Shown here piece after piece: positions 52,422 to 60,821 of a stretch of DNA of 64,000 bases (within the stretch, counting starts at the first letter, position 1; the number at the start of each line of letters is the position of its first letter). Made by a program: the position numbers and the translations under genes. The DNA is from Maribacter sp. (GTDB lineage: Bacteria > Bacteroidota > Bacteroidia > Flavobacteriales > Flavobacteriaceae). The notes below the pieces were generated by a model. That model worked only from the letters and a program-made list of their open reading frames with translations, had not been told where the DNA came from and searched no databases. The DNA lies in assembly GCA_002749285.1 (NCBI GenBank), contig PDPR01000015.1, positions 61,075-125,074 of the forward strand. Direction: 5' to 3'.

Positions 52422-52465
52422 CTGATCTAAATCATTTATTCAGAACAATAAATAAGATACCTTGG
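52422..52465 (+). promoter_or_regulatory. FNR-like dyad plus -7 box, helical paralogue 3
   Basis: CTGAT-CTAA-ATCAT at 52422-52435, then 22 bases, then TACCTTGG (52458-52465), five of six fixed -7 positions. The 211 bases between the LytTR gene and this site hold no recognisable gene. Confidence 0.6.
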
Positions 52466-52532
52466 AAGTGGTAGTAACATGATGTTCTATTTTAAAGGGC
52501 AAAACAGGTCCATATCATTAAAAAATATAAAT

Positions 52533-52976
52533 ATGAAAGCTAAAAAACAGATTTACAGATATCTGGAATGGAAAAGTCCAGAAGAGATGCATGAAACTTC
52601 ATTGGAGTGGATTTCAGGGTTGCGATTCGTAAAAGACGAACAATTGTTCCTAAATGATCTGATTAAGTCCTATACACTTCAGATTACGAGCCTAGGGCTA
52701 TATGAGGAAAGTAAGGAGCTGGTTACCTCAATCTCCGATTTGGAATTAGAGGCTGATAAGCTCTTGAAAAAGGCGATTGTACATGAAAACCAATTATCTA
52801 TTATGTTGGACGATGTTGATCAGCCCAAAATGGAGAAAGCCTATGTGGAAAGCCATAAGGATATGGTTTATATTATCGATACTTATTTGGTCGATTATCG
52901 AAAATTAAAAGGAGATCTATTCCGATTCATTTCAAAGATCCTTAAAAAGGAAAAACAGAAAAGGCTCCTGAATTAG
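52533..52976 (+). CDS. Small all-helical protein of unknown function, paralogue 3
   Basis: A 147-residue, basic C-terminal, all-helical soluble protein. It shares the family layout of the proteins at 43013 and 45493: ISGLRFVKDEQLFLNDLIKS early, VHENQLSIMLDDV mid-protein and YVESHKDMVYIIDTYLVDY late. The ATG at 52533 gives MKAKKQIYRYLEWKSPEEMH; upstream in-frame ATGs at 52479 and 52482 lie only about 14 bases beyond the -7 box and would add a non-conserved stretch. Function unknown, but it is one of the dyad-controlled genes. Confidence 0.72.
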   Translation: MKAKKQIYRYLEWKSPEEMHETSLEWISGLRFVKDEQLFLNDLIKSYTLQITSLGLYEESKELVTSISDLELEADKLLKKAIVHENQLSIMLDDVDQPKMEKAYVESHKDMVYIIDTYLVDYRKLKGDLFRFISKILKKEKQKRLLN

Positions 52977-53029
52977 GGTTGTCAAAACAAGAAATACGGT
53001 AAGGTCGATCTTATCGGCATCCATTCTAC

Positions 53030-53420
53030 TTCCGATAATGGGGTGTACTCCGGATATTACGGCTTCTTTCCTTGCCCGGTCAGACAAACTCAGGCATAGG
53101 CTTATACAGTGGCATCCAATAGGGATATCTTTGATCTTATCCTGAAGTTCGTAAGTTTAAAACGGACTTGCTGTCCCAGACCTCCCAAAAAAACGTAATA
53201 GTGATCCCTGAAAAGCTCCCGGCTTCTATTTTTGTTGATAGCTTGAAGGGGGGGTGGTTGGGCATTCCTAAATGGTCAAGGTTGCCTGTTGCGGAGCGTA
53301 AACCATCACTTATATCCCGTAGGGATTGACTCTTTGCGAATTGACAAAAGGGCATAGATGCCAAATGGGGTGGGAGTGTAGTGCGGGCAGCCTTTAAACG
53401 CATCAATACCATTGCCCAAA
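53030..53420 (-). pseudogene. IS4-type transposase fragment (DUF4372 N-terminal domain)
   Basis: The minus strand encodes HLASMPFCQFAKSQSLRDIS then DGLRSATGNLDHLGMPN, a clear match to the N-terminal domain of one group of IS4-family transposases. Further on, the pieces SLLDATV and ISLCLSLSDRARK, which should be joined, lie in different frames. No DDE catalytic core remains. It is an old, truncated and frameshifted insertion sequence between the stress island and the phosphate locus. Confidence 0.7.
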
Positions 53421-53433
53421 AGATGGTCTGCAC

Positions 53434-53834
53434 ATTATAAAATGAACACCTTATGAACTTAGGTTGTCAACAATTGTTCATTTCTTTATGCGTCCATTTT
53501 GGTAATTGGTTACAGCGGTCTGTGCAGTGTTCCCATTGTTAAAGTGTCAATTCCCCCTGTCGACCCATGGCTTATTCTCGAAAAAACTGTCCCATGGTTC
53601 TTCGTATGCTCTACTGAGCCAAATTTAACCACTACATTATTGCTTATAAGACTTTAAGTAACACTACACCGTATTTGTATAATACTGTTTATCTGTATTT
53701 TAGATTTATTATTTAAACTACATTGGTTTTAAAAAAAATTACAAATTGCATATAATGCCTTTTGGGATATGCCATAAATCCATCTTTACTGTTATCTTTA
53801 CTATAAGTTTAATGGTTTCTAAAAGACTATAGTA
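53434..53834. other. AT-rich gene-free stretch before the phosphate locus
   Basis: About 400 bases with no recognisable gene; an AACAATTGTT-centred palindrome lies near 53470. The last 130 bases are strongly AT-rich and probably include the promoter of the DUF47-PiT operon, with a TATCTTTA that resembles a -7 box near 53796. Confidence 0.45.
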
Positions 53835-54485
53835 ATGTTTAATATTTTTAAAACATCTAAATCTGTTTCTTTAAGTATAGATGAGTTCTTTGACAAGGTC
53901 GATTTAGGCATTTTGAATTTTAAAAAGGGCGGCAATAATTATGTGAATAATAATATTGGCGAATTTTATCAAAACGTAAAGACGATAAATCTTTTGGAAA
54001 AAGATGCGGACTCGATAAAAAGGAAAATAAAAAATGATTTCTATTTACATTCCTTAATGCCGAATTACTCAAGTGATATCCTAACCTTATTGGAAAAAAT
54101 AGATGACATTATGGATATGTCAAGGGATGTCTTGAACCAATTTGATGTTGAGACTCCGCATATACCGGAATTAATCAAAAAAGATTTTTTGGAATTAATA
54201 TCACTTTCTTCCAAATCCGCAGAAAGCGCATTGTCCGCGGCAAGAATATTTTTCACTTCCCCGGATGAGGTCAAGGACAAGATACAAAAGGTATTATTCT
54301 ATAATAGGGAAGCAGATGTATTGTCCAACAATATAAAACGCAAGATATTCCAAGAATTTGATTCATTGAAATTAAGTGAGAAGATTCACTTGCGTTATTT
54401 CGCCCTTCATATAGAACAGGTTTCGGATATGGCAAAGTATATAGCGCATTTGTTGTCGTCTTTAGTGATTAAAATTAGAATGTAA
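53835..54485 (+). CDS. DUF47/PhoU-like phosphate transport regulator
   Basis: A 216-residue cytoplasmic helical-bundle protein of the DUF47 (YkaA, PhoU-like) family, characteristically encoded just upstream of PiT phosphate permeases and thought to modulate them. Typical sequence is EKDADSIKRKIKNDFYLHSL, with the EADVLSNNIKRKIFQ repeat in the second half, providing the Glu/Asp residues that bind metal in PhoU-type proteins. It ends 4 bases before the permease start, so translation is coupled. Confidence 0.9.
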   Translation: MFNIFKTSKSVSLSIDEFFDKVDLGILNFKKGGNNYVNNNIGEFYQNVKTINLLEKDADSIKRKIKNDFYLHSLMPNYSSDILTLLEKIDDIMDMSRDVLNQFDVETPHIPELIKKDFLELISLSSKSAESALSAARIFFTSPDEVKDKIQKVLFYNREADVLSNNIKRKIFQEFDSLKLSEKIHLRYFALHIEQVSDMAKYIAHLLSSLVIKIRM

Positions 54486-54489
54486 AAAA

Positions 54490-56292
54490 ATGGCATTTTT
54501 GTTCTTTCTATCCAGTGGGCTTTTTTTAGGATGGACATTAGGTGCCAACGATGCTTCCAATGTTTTTGGTTCTGCGGTAGGTTCTAAATTGATTCGATTT
54601 AGGCAAGCGGCCATTATCGCCTCAATATTCGTGATTATAGGTGCTGTTCTACAAGGTGCTGGTGGGTCACAGACATTAGGGGAACTTGGTTCGGTCGATG
54701 CTTTGGGAGGAGCCTTTACCGTGGCTCTTGCATCAGGGATCTCTGTTTTTTGGATGACAAAATCAAAGCTTCCTGTTTCTACCTCACAAGCCATTGTGGG
54801 TGCCATAATCGGATGGAACTTTTTCACGAACAACCCGACAGATTTGAATTCATTGACTAAGATTGTCACAACTTGGGTTTCTGGGCCAATCCTAGGAGGT
54901 GTTTTTGCTGTCCTCCTCTTCTTGTTGTTGCGTCGTATGATAAAGAAGAACAAAATACATTTAATAAAATTAGATGGCTATATAAAGTATGGGTTATTGA
55001 TTGTCGGGGCTTTTGGCTCATACAGCCTAGGTGCCAATAATATCGCAAATGTAGTGGGTGTCTTTGTCCCTTCCGCACCTAATATCTCAATAGATTTTGG
55101 CTTATTTACCATGAACGGAACCCAATTATTGTTTTTTGCGGGTGGTGTGTCAATAGCAGTGGGGATACTGACCTTTTCAAAAAGGGTAATGATGACGGTG
55201 GGAGACTCTTTGATGCGATTAAATGCGGAAACTGCATTGGTTGTAGTGTTGGCACATTCATTGGTTCTGTTCATGTTTTCTTCCCAAAGCATTTCGGATT
55301 TACTCATTAGTATAGGTCTTCCCCCCATTCCTTTAGTACCTGTTTCCAGTTCACAGGCTATTGTAGGTGCGATAATTGGTATTGGAGTGCTAAAGGGAGG
55401 TAGGAATATCAAGTTGGATATTATTGGCAAAATTGCCATTGGCTGGATAGTGACACCGATAATTGCAGGGTTGATTGCTTTTTTCGCCCTATTCTTTATG
55501 AGTAATGTGTTTAACCTTAAGGTGACCCAAAACACATCATCAACATTTGTTAGGGAAGAAATCATTTCAAACGAAAAGGCAAGCACTACAATCGGTAAGG
55601 ATCCCAAGGTCATCACAAGTGTCGATACAAGATCAGATGGGCCTAGGATAATCACGATATACAAACCCTTCGTTTTATTGGTCATTGTTCTTCTTACCGT
55701 TATAATTATTTACCAGTTTTATATTATCGATAAATTAAAGGAAAAAGACAAGGTCGAAGAGTTCCAGGAGAGTATAAGGAAATACAATTACCAGCAAAAA
55801 TTATTGGAAAATGAGTTGTATATTACCAACACCGCAAATTTAAAATTAGAAAAGGAAATCGAGGCCAAAGAAAAGCAGCAAAAGAAAATAGCACTCAGCA
55901 TAATAAGGAAAAACGAGATTTTATCCGATTTAAAGGATAATATAGAAAATTTAAAATCCAAACCCGAGGGTACATTAAAACATAGCGACCTAAATAGTCT
56001 GAAAGTATCAATAATCGAAAGCCTGAACATAGATAAGGAAAGAAAGTCATTTGAGAAATACATTAAAAACATAAACAACGATTTTTATAAAAACCTTAAA
56101 AACAAATATCCTGACTTAACAGAGAACGAGAAAAAACTATGTTCATTATTACGTTTGAAATTATCATCAAAGGAAATAGCTTCGATTTTGAATATAACAC
56201 CTAAAAGCGTGGAAGTGGGCAGGTACAGATTACGTAAAAAAATGAACTTCGGTAAAAAGGACAACCTATCCAAAGAGTTGAGGAAATTATAA
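54490..56292 (+). CDS. PiT-family inorganic phosphate permease fused to a coiled coil and LuxR-type DNA-binding domain
   Basis: A 600-residue protein. Residues 1 to about 345 are a PiT (PF01384) sodium- or proton-coupled phosphate permease with the duplicated signature: LGANDASNVFG near residue 18 and LGANNIANVVG near 182. A further membrane helix (about 392-413, FVLLVIVLLTVIIIYQFYII) leads to a long coiled coil (about 414-485) and ends in a GerE/LuxR-type helix-turn-helix (LTENEKKLCSLLRLKLSSKE followed by IASILNITPKSVEVGRYRLR, about 543-592). The tail matches the TM-coil-HTH module found behind TPR sensors in Bacteroidota. The fusion suggests a transporter that reports phosphate status to the nucleoid; ordinary PiT permeases of 330-500 residues lack it. 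Confidence 0.9.
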   Translation: MAFLFFLSSGLFLGWTLGANDASNVFGSAVGSKLIRFRQAAIIASIFVIIGAVLQGAGGSQTLGELGSVDALGGAFTVALASGISVFWMTKSKLPVSTSQAIVGAIIGWNFFTNNPTDLNSLTKIVTTWVSGPILGGVFAVLLFLLLRRMIKKNKIHLIKLDGYIKYGLLIVGAFGSYSLGANNIANVVGVFVPSAPNISIDFGLFTMNGTQLLFFAGGVSIAVGILTFSKRVMMTVGDSLMRLNAETALVVVLAHSLVLFMFSSQSISDLLISIGLPPIPLVPVSSSQAIVGAIIGIGVLKGGRNIKLDIIGKIAIGWIVTPIIAGLIAFFALFFMSNVFNLKVTQNTSSTFVREEIISNEKASTTIGKDPKVITSVDTRSDGPRIITIYKPFVLLVIVLLTVIIIYQFYIIDKLKEKDKVEEFQESIRKYNYQQKLLENELYITNTANLKLEKEIEAKEKQQKKIALSIIRKNEILSDLKDNIENLKSKPEGTLKHSDLNSLKVSIIESLNIDKERKSFEKYIKNINNDFYKNLKNKYPDLTENEKKLCSLLRLKLSSKEIASILNITPKSVEVGRYRLRKKMNFGKKDNLSKELRKL

Positions 56293-56335
56293 GCAAAATA
56301 AATAACGGTAAACAAATCAAGTAAATGAATTAAAA

Positions 56336-57706
56336 ATGAAAAATGAATTTTATATTTTATTAGGGGCAATGATGCTTTCAAGTATAGGGTCATTTGCACA
56401 AAACGTAGAAAAAGGAGTTGATTCTGTTAAGCTAAACCAATATGGGCAAAAAGTCGAGTCCTTCGATTTGGAAACACAGGCCAGGAATTCAATCATCACA
56501 TTCGAATCCAAGGATGGGGACTATAAGTTCTGGATGGATAACCGTGTTCTGTTCGATGGTGCATACTTTTTTGACAAAGACACCTATAACTCGGTTGGTA
56601 ATGGTGTAACTATCAGACGGGCCCGTTTGGCCATTAAGACTATTTTGCATAAAAATTGGTATGCGGAATTGGATATGGATTTTGCAGGCTCCCAATTGGA
56701 ATTAAAGGATGCATACATTAAATATACAAATGATAGGGGCGATTTGAACCTTAAGGCAGGCCACTTTAGGGAAGGTTTCTCCATGGAGACCACTACAACA
56801 TCGAGGTATGTGACATTTATAGAGCGTTCATTACCTTCTAAATTCTCACCTTCCCGCCACTTGGGTTTTCAAGTTAACTATATGAAAGAAAGATATTTGT
56901 TCACAGGAGGTGTCCATTTCAATACCATAGGGGATCCGGAAGAAACAGAATACGCACAGGATGCCAACAAAGGTTCTAGTACGGACGAGGGTTATTCCCT
57001 TACAGGTAGATTTGTCTACCGACCAATATATGATAATGACAAGGTGTTGCATATTGGTAGTGCAGCTTCTTACAGAACACCGAAAACCGATCTTGAGGTA
57101 CCGGACAGTTATAGGTTCAGCACACGATCGATCTCGAATATCAACAGGAAAAAATATTTGGATACTGATGATATCCCGAATGTAGGGAGCAACACATTGT
57201 TCAATGTTGAATTGGCCGGGTCGTATAAAAATATTTTCTTCCAATCGGAATATTTCAATAACGATATAAAAAGGACCGAAGGTCTATCCGGTGTCAACCT
57301 CAATGGTCTTTATGCACAAGTGGGCTATTTGTTGGGGGATGGCAAATACAGGTACAATAAAAACGAAGGGGAATTCACCCAGCCAGGACTAGGGGGGAAA
57401 GGCGAGTTCGAAGTGGCATTTAGGTTCGATTATATCGATTTGAACGACGAGGTCGCCAATATATATGGCGGTTCGGCTAATGGCTATACCCTTGGCTTAA
57501 ACTATTATGTTAATCCGAACGTCAAATTAATGCTCGACTATTCGTACCTGAATCATGATAGATATGCCAACGGCAAAGGTAAATTGTTTGTCGGTACCGA
57601 TATTGATGGCAATCCAACAAAGGACCCTAGGGAAGTAGTCGAGGCAAAGGGTAAGGCAGGAGAGGATTTTGGACAGGTCCAATTTAGGATCGAAATAGAC
57701 TTTTAG
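56336..57706 (+). CDS. OprO/OprP-type outer membrane porin
   Basis: A 456-residue outer membrane beta-barrel. Signal peptide residues 1-21 (MKNEFYILLGAMMLSSIGSFA) are followed by barrel strands with alternating polar and aromatic residues and the family motif DGAYFFDKDTYNSVGNGVTI, RRARLAIKTILHKNWYAELD and KAGHFREGFSMET. The terminal Phe (RIEIDF) is the BAM recognition residue. OprO/P porins select phosphate or polyphosphate anions. Position directly after the PiT gene supports uptake of phosphate or phosphorylated anions across the outer membrane. Confidence 0.92.
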   Translation: MKNEFYILLGAMMLSSIGSFAQNVEKGVDSVKLNQYGQKVESFDLETQARNSIITFESKDGDYKFWMDNRVLFDGAYFFDKDTYNSVGNGVTIRRARLAIKTILHKNWYAELDMDFAGSQLELKDAYIKYTNDRGDLNLKAGHFREGFSMETTTTSRYVTFIERSLPSKFSPSRHLGFQVNYMKERYLFTGGVHFNTIGDPEETEYAQDANKGSSTDEGYSLTGRFVYRPIYDNDKVLHIGSAASYRTPKTDLEVPDSYRFSTRSISNINRKKYLDTDDIPNVGSNTLFNVELAGSYKNIFFQSEYFNNDIKRTEGLSGVNLNGLYAQVGYLLGDGKYRYNKNEGEFTQPGLGGKGEFEVAFRFDYIDLNDEVANIYGGSANGYTLGLNYYVNPNVKLMLDYSYLNHDRYANGKGKLFVGTDIDGNPTKDPREVVEAKGKAGEDFGQVQFRIEIDF

Positions 57707-57726
57707 AATAACAAAAAACAATCAAA

Positions 57727-59334
57727 ATGAAAAATTTAAAATATTTAATACTAATATCGGTGGCCTTTGCGACTTATAGTTGTGTTGAGGATGCTTTGTT
57801 TGAAAGCGAGGAAGTTATTGTTGAAGGTAGTGCCTTAAAGCTGAATGAGATAATGTCGAAAGATGTTAATGATAATCCTGATTGGATCGAGATCTACAAT
57901 GGCGGGACCGAGGATATCGATATCTCAGGTTATATTCTAAACGATAAGGATGTTGCGGAAGGTGGCTTTGTGATTCCTTCAGGAACAATTATCCAAGCAG
58001 GAGGGTTTTATCGCGTTGATGCCGACACATCAGGTGAGTCTATCAGCTCAGGCGGAGAAGACGTTTCCTTGGCAAAACCAGATGGAACCATTATTGACCT
58101 AACTACAACCCCGGATATGAGCGGCAATGTTGGGCTAACATGGGCAAGGGAGATCGATGGTGATGGGGAGTGGATGATCAGCCCACCAACTCCCGGCACG
58201 TCGAATGGGTCGGCTGCTAATACAGCACCGATCTTATCTGCTTCGGAAATAACCGAATTCACAAGTGTTTATAGTGTAAACGCATCGGATACGGATGGCA
58301 TTTTATCCGTAAAATTAGTTTACATGGTCAATGATGGTGTCACATCATTTGATATGTCCCTTGTGGAGGGTGAATACAAAACCTCTATACCCCAAGCAAT
58401 GGTTGGTGATGTTGTTAAATATTACGTGGTCGCGACCGATAAAAAGGGAATGTCATCCTATTATCCGGAAAATGGCAGTAACGAACCGGCTGAATTTGTT
58501 GTAGTAGGGGGTATTGGTGAGCTGGACATAGAAGGGGAAGATGCAGGTTTTAGGGGGGAAGTCACATTTACGGCAACTCCTTATTACCCTGGGCAAGTTG
58601 ATGAGATTAGATTGTATTACCTGCTTCCCGGTGAATTACAGGATGATGTTAATGACGACAAGACGAAAGTTGTGTTGACCCAGGAAGGAGATACATTTAC
58701 AGGTACGATCCCTGCCCAGGACACAGGTGATATCATTGGTTATTATTTACGTGTAGAATATATCGACGGTACAAAAACATATTTCCCAACGGAGGAATTG
58801 GATGCGGATGAAAATGTTATTGGCGATTTCAACCATGATCTGGGCACTACTTGGCCCAATTACACAGTTGAGGCGATTACATATGACGATGTGGTCGGTG
58901 GGACCGTAAACCCAACCGAAGGGCCTTTGACAAGTCTTACATTCCCCACTAACCCGGTTCCGGGTACTGATATTAACCTGGTATTGGCTTATACCAGTAC
59001 TGAGGAAATCAAAGAGGCCAGGGTGTATTTTGCTGTTGGTGACTCCCCAGTTTACATAAAGGCCAATAAGGTGCGTGGTGAAGATGATCCATCATTTACA
59101 CAAACCAGTGTGACGATAAACCTAAAGGATGAAGTTTCGGATGCTGGGGAACCTTTAAGTGCAACCGGGACAAAAGTCTCATTCTATATCCGTATTGCTA
59201 CTGACGCTGCTGAATATTATTATTCGAATACTGGAGCAATGTTCTTGGATGATACCCCTGGTGGGGGAACCACGGATGAATCCGATGCCTTTAAGGAAGA
59301 CCCATCCCTTTGGAATGTTTATAATGTTCAATAA
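57727..59334 (+). CDS. Lamin-tail-domain lipoprotein
   Basis: A 535-residue lipoprotein (signal ending TYSC, Cys19). Residues about 37-160 are a lamin tail domain (LKLNEIMSKDVNDNPDWIEI, SGYILNDKDVAEGGFVIPSG, PPTPGTSNG), an immunoglobulin-like fold that in bacteria accompanies surface nucleases, CotH kinases and phosphoesterases. The rest is three or four beta-sandwich repeats (AMVGDVVKYYVVATDKKGMS, DTGDIIGYYLRVEYIDG) with no catalytic motif. It is probably a surface scaffold or binding protein for the porin-permease system, but the ligand is not known. Confidence 0.85.
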   Translation: MKNLKYLILISVAFATYSCVEDALFESEEVIVEGSALKLNEIMSKDVNDNPDWIEIYNGGTEDIDISGYILNDKDVAEGGFVIPSGTIIQAGGFYRVDADTSGESISSGGEDVSLAKPDGTIIDLTTTPDMSGNVGLTWAREIDGDGEWMISPPTPGTSNGSAANTAPILSASEITEFTSVYSVNASDTDGILSVKLVYMVNDGVTSFDMSLVEGEYKTSIPQAMVGDVVKYYVVATDKKGMSSYYPENGSNEPAEFVVVGGIGELDIEGEDAGFRGEVTFTATPYYPGQVDEIRLYYLLPGELQDDVNDDKTKVVLTQEGDTFTGTIPAQDTGDIIGYYLRVEYIDGTKTYFPTEELDADENVIGDFNHDLGTTWPNYTVEAITYDDVVGGTVNPTEGPLTSLTFPTNPVPGTDINLVLAYTSTEEIKEARVYFAVGDSPVYIKANKVRGEDDPSFTQTSVTINLKDEVSDAGEPLSATGTKVSFYIRIATDAAEYYYSNTGAMFLDDTPGGGTTDESDAFKEDPSLWNVYNVQ

Positions 59335-59350
59335 TCATCAATATACAAAA

Positions 59351-59378
59351 TCAGCTTACGGTGAAAACCGTAAGCTGA
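59351..59378 (+). promoter_or_regulatory. Perfect 12-bp intercistronic hairpin with GAAA loop
   Basis: TCAGCTTACGGT-GAAA-ACCGTAAGCTGA between the lamin-tail gene and the next lipoprotein gene, 7 bases before the latter's ATG. No T-run follows, so it is more likely an RNA stability, processing or translation-control element than a terminator. Confidence 0.6.
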
Positions 59379-59385
59379 GATATAT

Positions 59386-60138
59386 ATGTTACCGTTAAAA
59401 AAAACAATAATGGTACTGGTTTCCGGGGTCATCATTAATTACTCTTGTAGTAGTGGTAATGATAATGTTCCGGGCAATGCCGAATTGGAACTGGAAGCAT
59501 CCTATGGGATCAATGTTTCGGAACCTTCGGGATTGGCTATTGCCAGTTCTGGCAACGTATTATATACGGTTAGTGATAATTCCGCACAAGTTTACAAATT
59601 ATCGACTACAGGTAATATCCTCAAAACCTATGGGTATAAAGGTTCCGATTTGGAAGGGGTATCCACCTTTACGGACAACAAGCTTTTGCTTACAGAGGAA
59701 AGAACCAAGGAATTAATTGATTTTGACATTACCACAGGTCGGTTTTCAAAACACCCTATTGATTATAAAAACAACAATGCAAACAGTGGGACCGAAGGCG
59801 TTGCTTATGATGCCAACAGCGAAACTATTTTTATACTGAATGAAAAGAACCCTGGTTTATTACTGAGATTAAGATCTGATTTCTCTGTTATCGCGGAATA
59901 TGGATTGGATTTTGCCAATGACTATTCAGGAATATTTTACGAAAGTCCATCAAATAGGTTATGGATTATCAGTGATGAGAGTAAGACAATAAATAAATGT
60001 ACCCTCACAGGTAAAGTTCTTGAACGTTATTCCATAAATATTCCCCAAGCGGAAGGAATCGCAATTGCGGACAATAAAATTTATGTGGTAAGTGATGCGG
60101 AAGCAAGATTGTACATCTTTTTGAAACCAGACGAATAG
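59386..60138 (+). CDS. SdiA-regulated/YjiK-like beta-propeller lipoprotein
   Basis: A 250-residue lipoprotein (signal ending NYSC, Cys21) of the SdiA-regulated (PF06977, YjiK) family. The family motifs GINVSEPSGLAIASSGNVLYT, YKGSDLEGVSTFTDNKLLL, and SIFYESPSNRLWIISDESK-type strands indicate a five- or six-bladed propeller related to phytase-like esterases. Catalytic residues cannot be assigned. In a phosphate locus this might be a phosphoester hydrolase or binding protein, which is only an inference from context. Its stop overlaps a possible GTG start of the next gene by one base. Confidence 0.85.
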   Translation: MLPLKKTIMVLVSGVIINYSCSSGNDNVPGNAELELEASYGINVSEPSGLAIASSGNVLYTVSDNSAQVYKLSTTGNILKTYGYKGSDLEGVSTFTDNKLLLTEERTKELIDFDITTGRFSKHPIDYKNNNANSGTEGVAYDANSETIFILNEKNPGLLLRLRSDFSVIAEYGLDFANDYSGIFYESPSNRLWIISDESKTINKCTLTGKVLERYSINIPQAEGIAIADNKIYVVSDAEARLYIFLKPDE

Positions 60139-60146
60139 TGAATATT

Positions 60147-60815
60147 ATGAATAAAACAAAATTTAAGAATATTATGGCGAAACCAGAAATGAAAATAGGC
60201 GAGATATCCAAGCCTAGATTCGAGTTTAGGACATTTGGGCAAGATTTTGGGGAACAAGCCTTTCGTATGGCGAGATTATCAGTTCCAATCCCAGAAAAAG
60301 TTTGGGAAAGACAATCCGAGGAAATTTATATTTTATCCAAAACGAACGATATCAACAACACCAAAATACGTGATGGTAAAATGGACATTAAAACCTTTGT
60401 CCAAACCGTAGATGGCCTGGAACAATGGAATCCATTAATGAAAGGTGGGTTTCCCATATCCAAGGAAGTTTTGGCCAATGAGGTTTTCCCGGCCTTCAAA
60501 GTCGATATGCCCGTATTGGCCAAGGACACTTATACGTTAAAAGAGTTTTTGTCGATGGTCGATGCCCATAAAGACCTTCAAAGTGTCAAAGTCTGTAAAC
60601 AACGTTTTGGGTACATGGTAAATGATACTTTGTGCGAAGTGGGCAATGTATTGGTCAATGGGGCCAAAATAATGACTATAAATTCCGAATCCACTGATAT
60701 TGAAAATATTAAAAAAACAATAGTGGATTGTAAGTTGGAGGGATATGAGAACATAAACTATTTGCAGGTAATAAAAAGAATAATAGGTTGGGTAGACAAA
60801 CCATTAGCAAATTAA
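60147..60815 (+). CDS. Uncharacterised protein, possibly a divergent CYTH-fold phosphohydrolase
   Basis: A 222-residue cytoplasmic protein I do not recognise from a named family. Its order of charged motifs resembles CYTH/triphosphate tunnel enzymes: FEFRTFG near the start, TKIRDGKMDIKTFVQ in place of the R-x-R ... K strands, LEQWNP, and later VCKQRFGYMVNDTLCEVGNV leading to INSESTDIENIKKTI, which mimics the K-x-R ... E ... E-x-E strands. If that is right the locus has two tunnel-type enzymes side by side, the second canonical. ATG at 60147 is preferred; GTG at 60138 overlaps the previous stop. It lies 6 bases before the CYTH gene. Confidence 0.7.
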   Translation: MNKTKFKNIMAKPEMKIGEISKPRFEFRTFGQDFGEQAFRMARLSVPIPEKVWERQSEEIYILSKTNDINNTKIRDGKMDIKTFVQTVDGLEQWNPLMKGGFPISKEVLANEVFPAFKVDMPVLAKDTYTLKEFLSMVDAHKDLQSVKVCKQRFGYMVNDTLCEVGNVLVNGAKIMTINSESTDIENIKKTIVDCKLEGYENINYLQVIKRIIGWVDKPLAN

Positions 60816-60821
60816 TGTATT

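Noticed and set aside
53137..53433. A 98-codon minus-strand open frame as an intact gene
   Set aside because: Its recognisable part is the N-terminal domain of an IS4-type transposase; the rest of that protein is absent or frameshifted, so it is a remnant.
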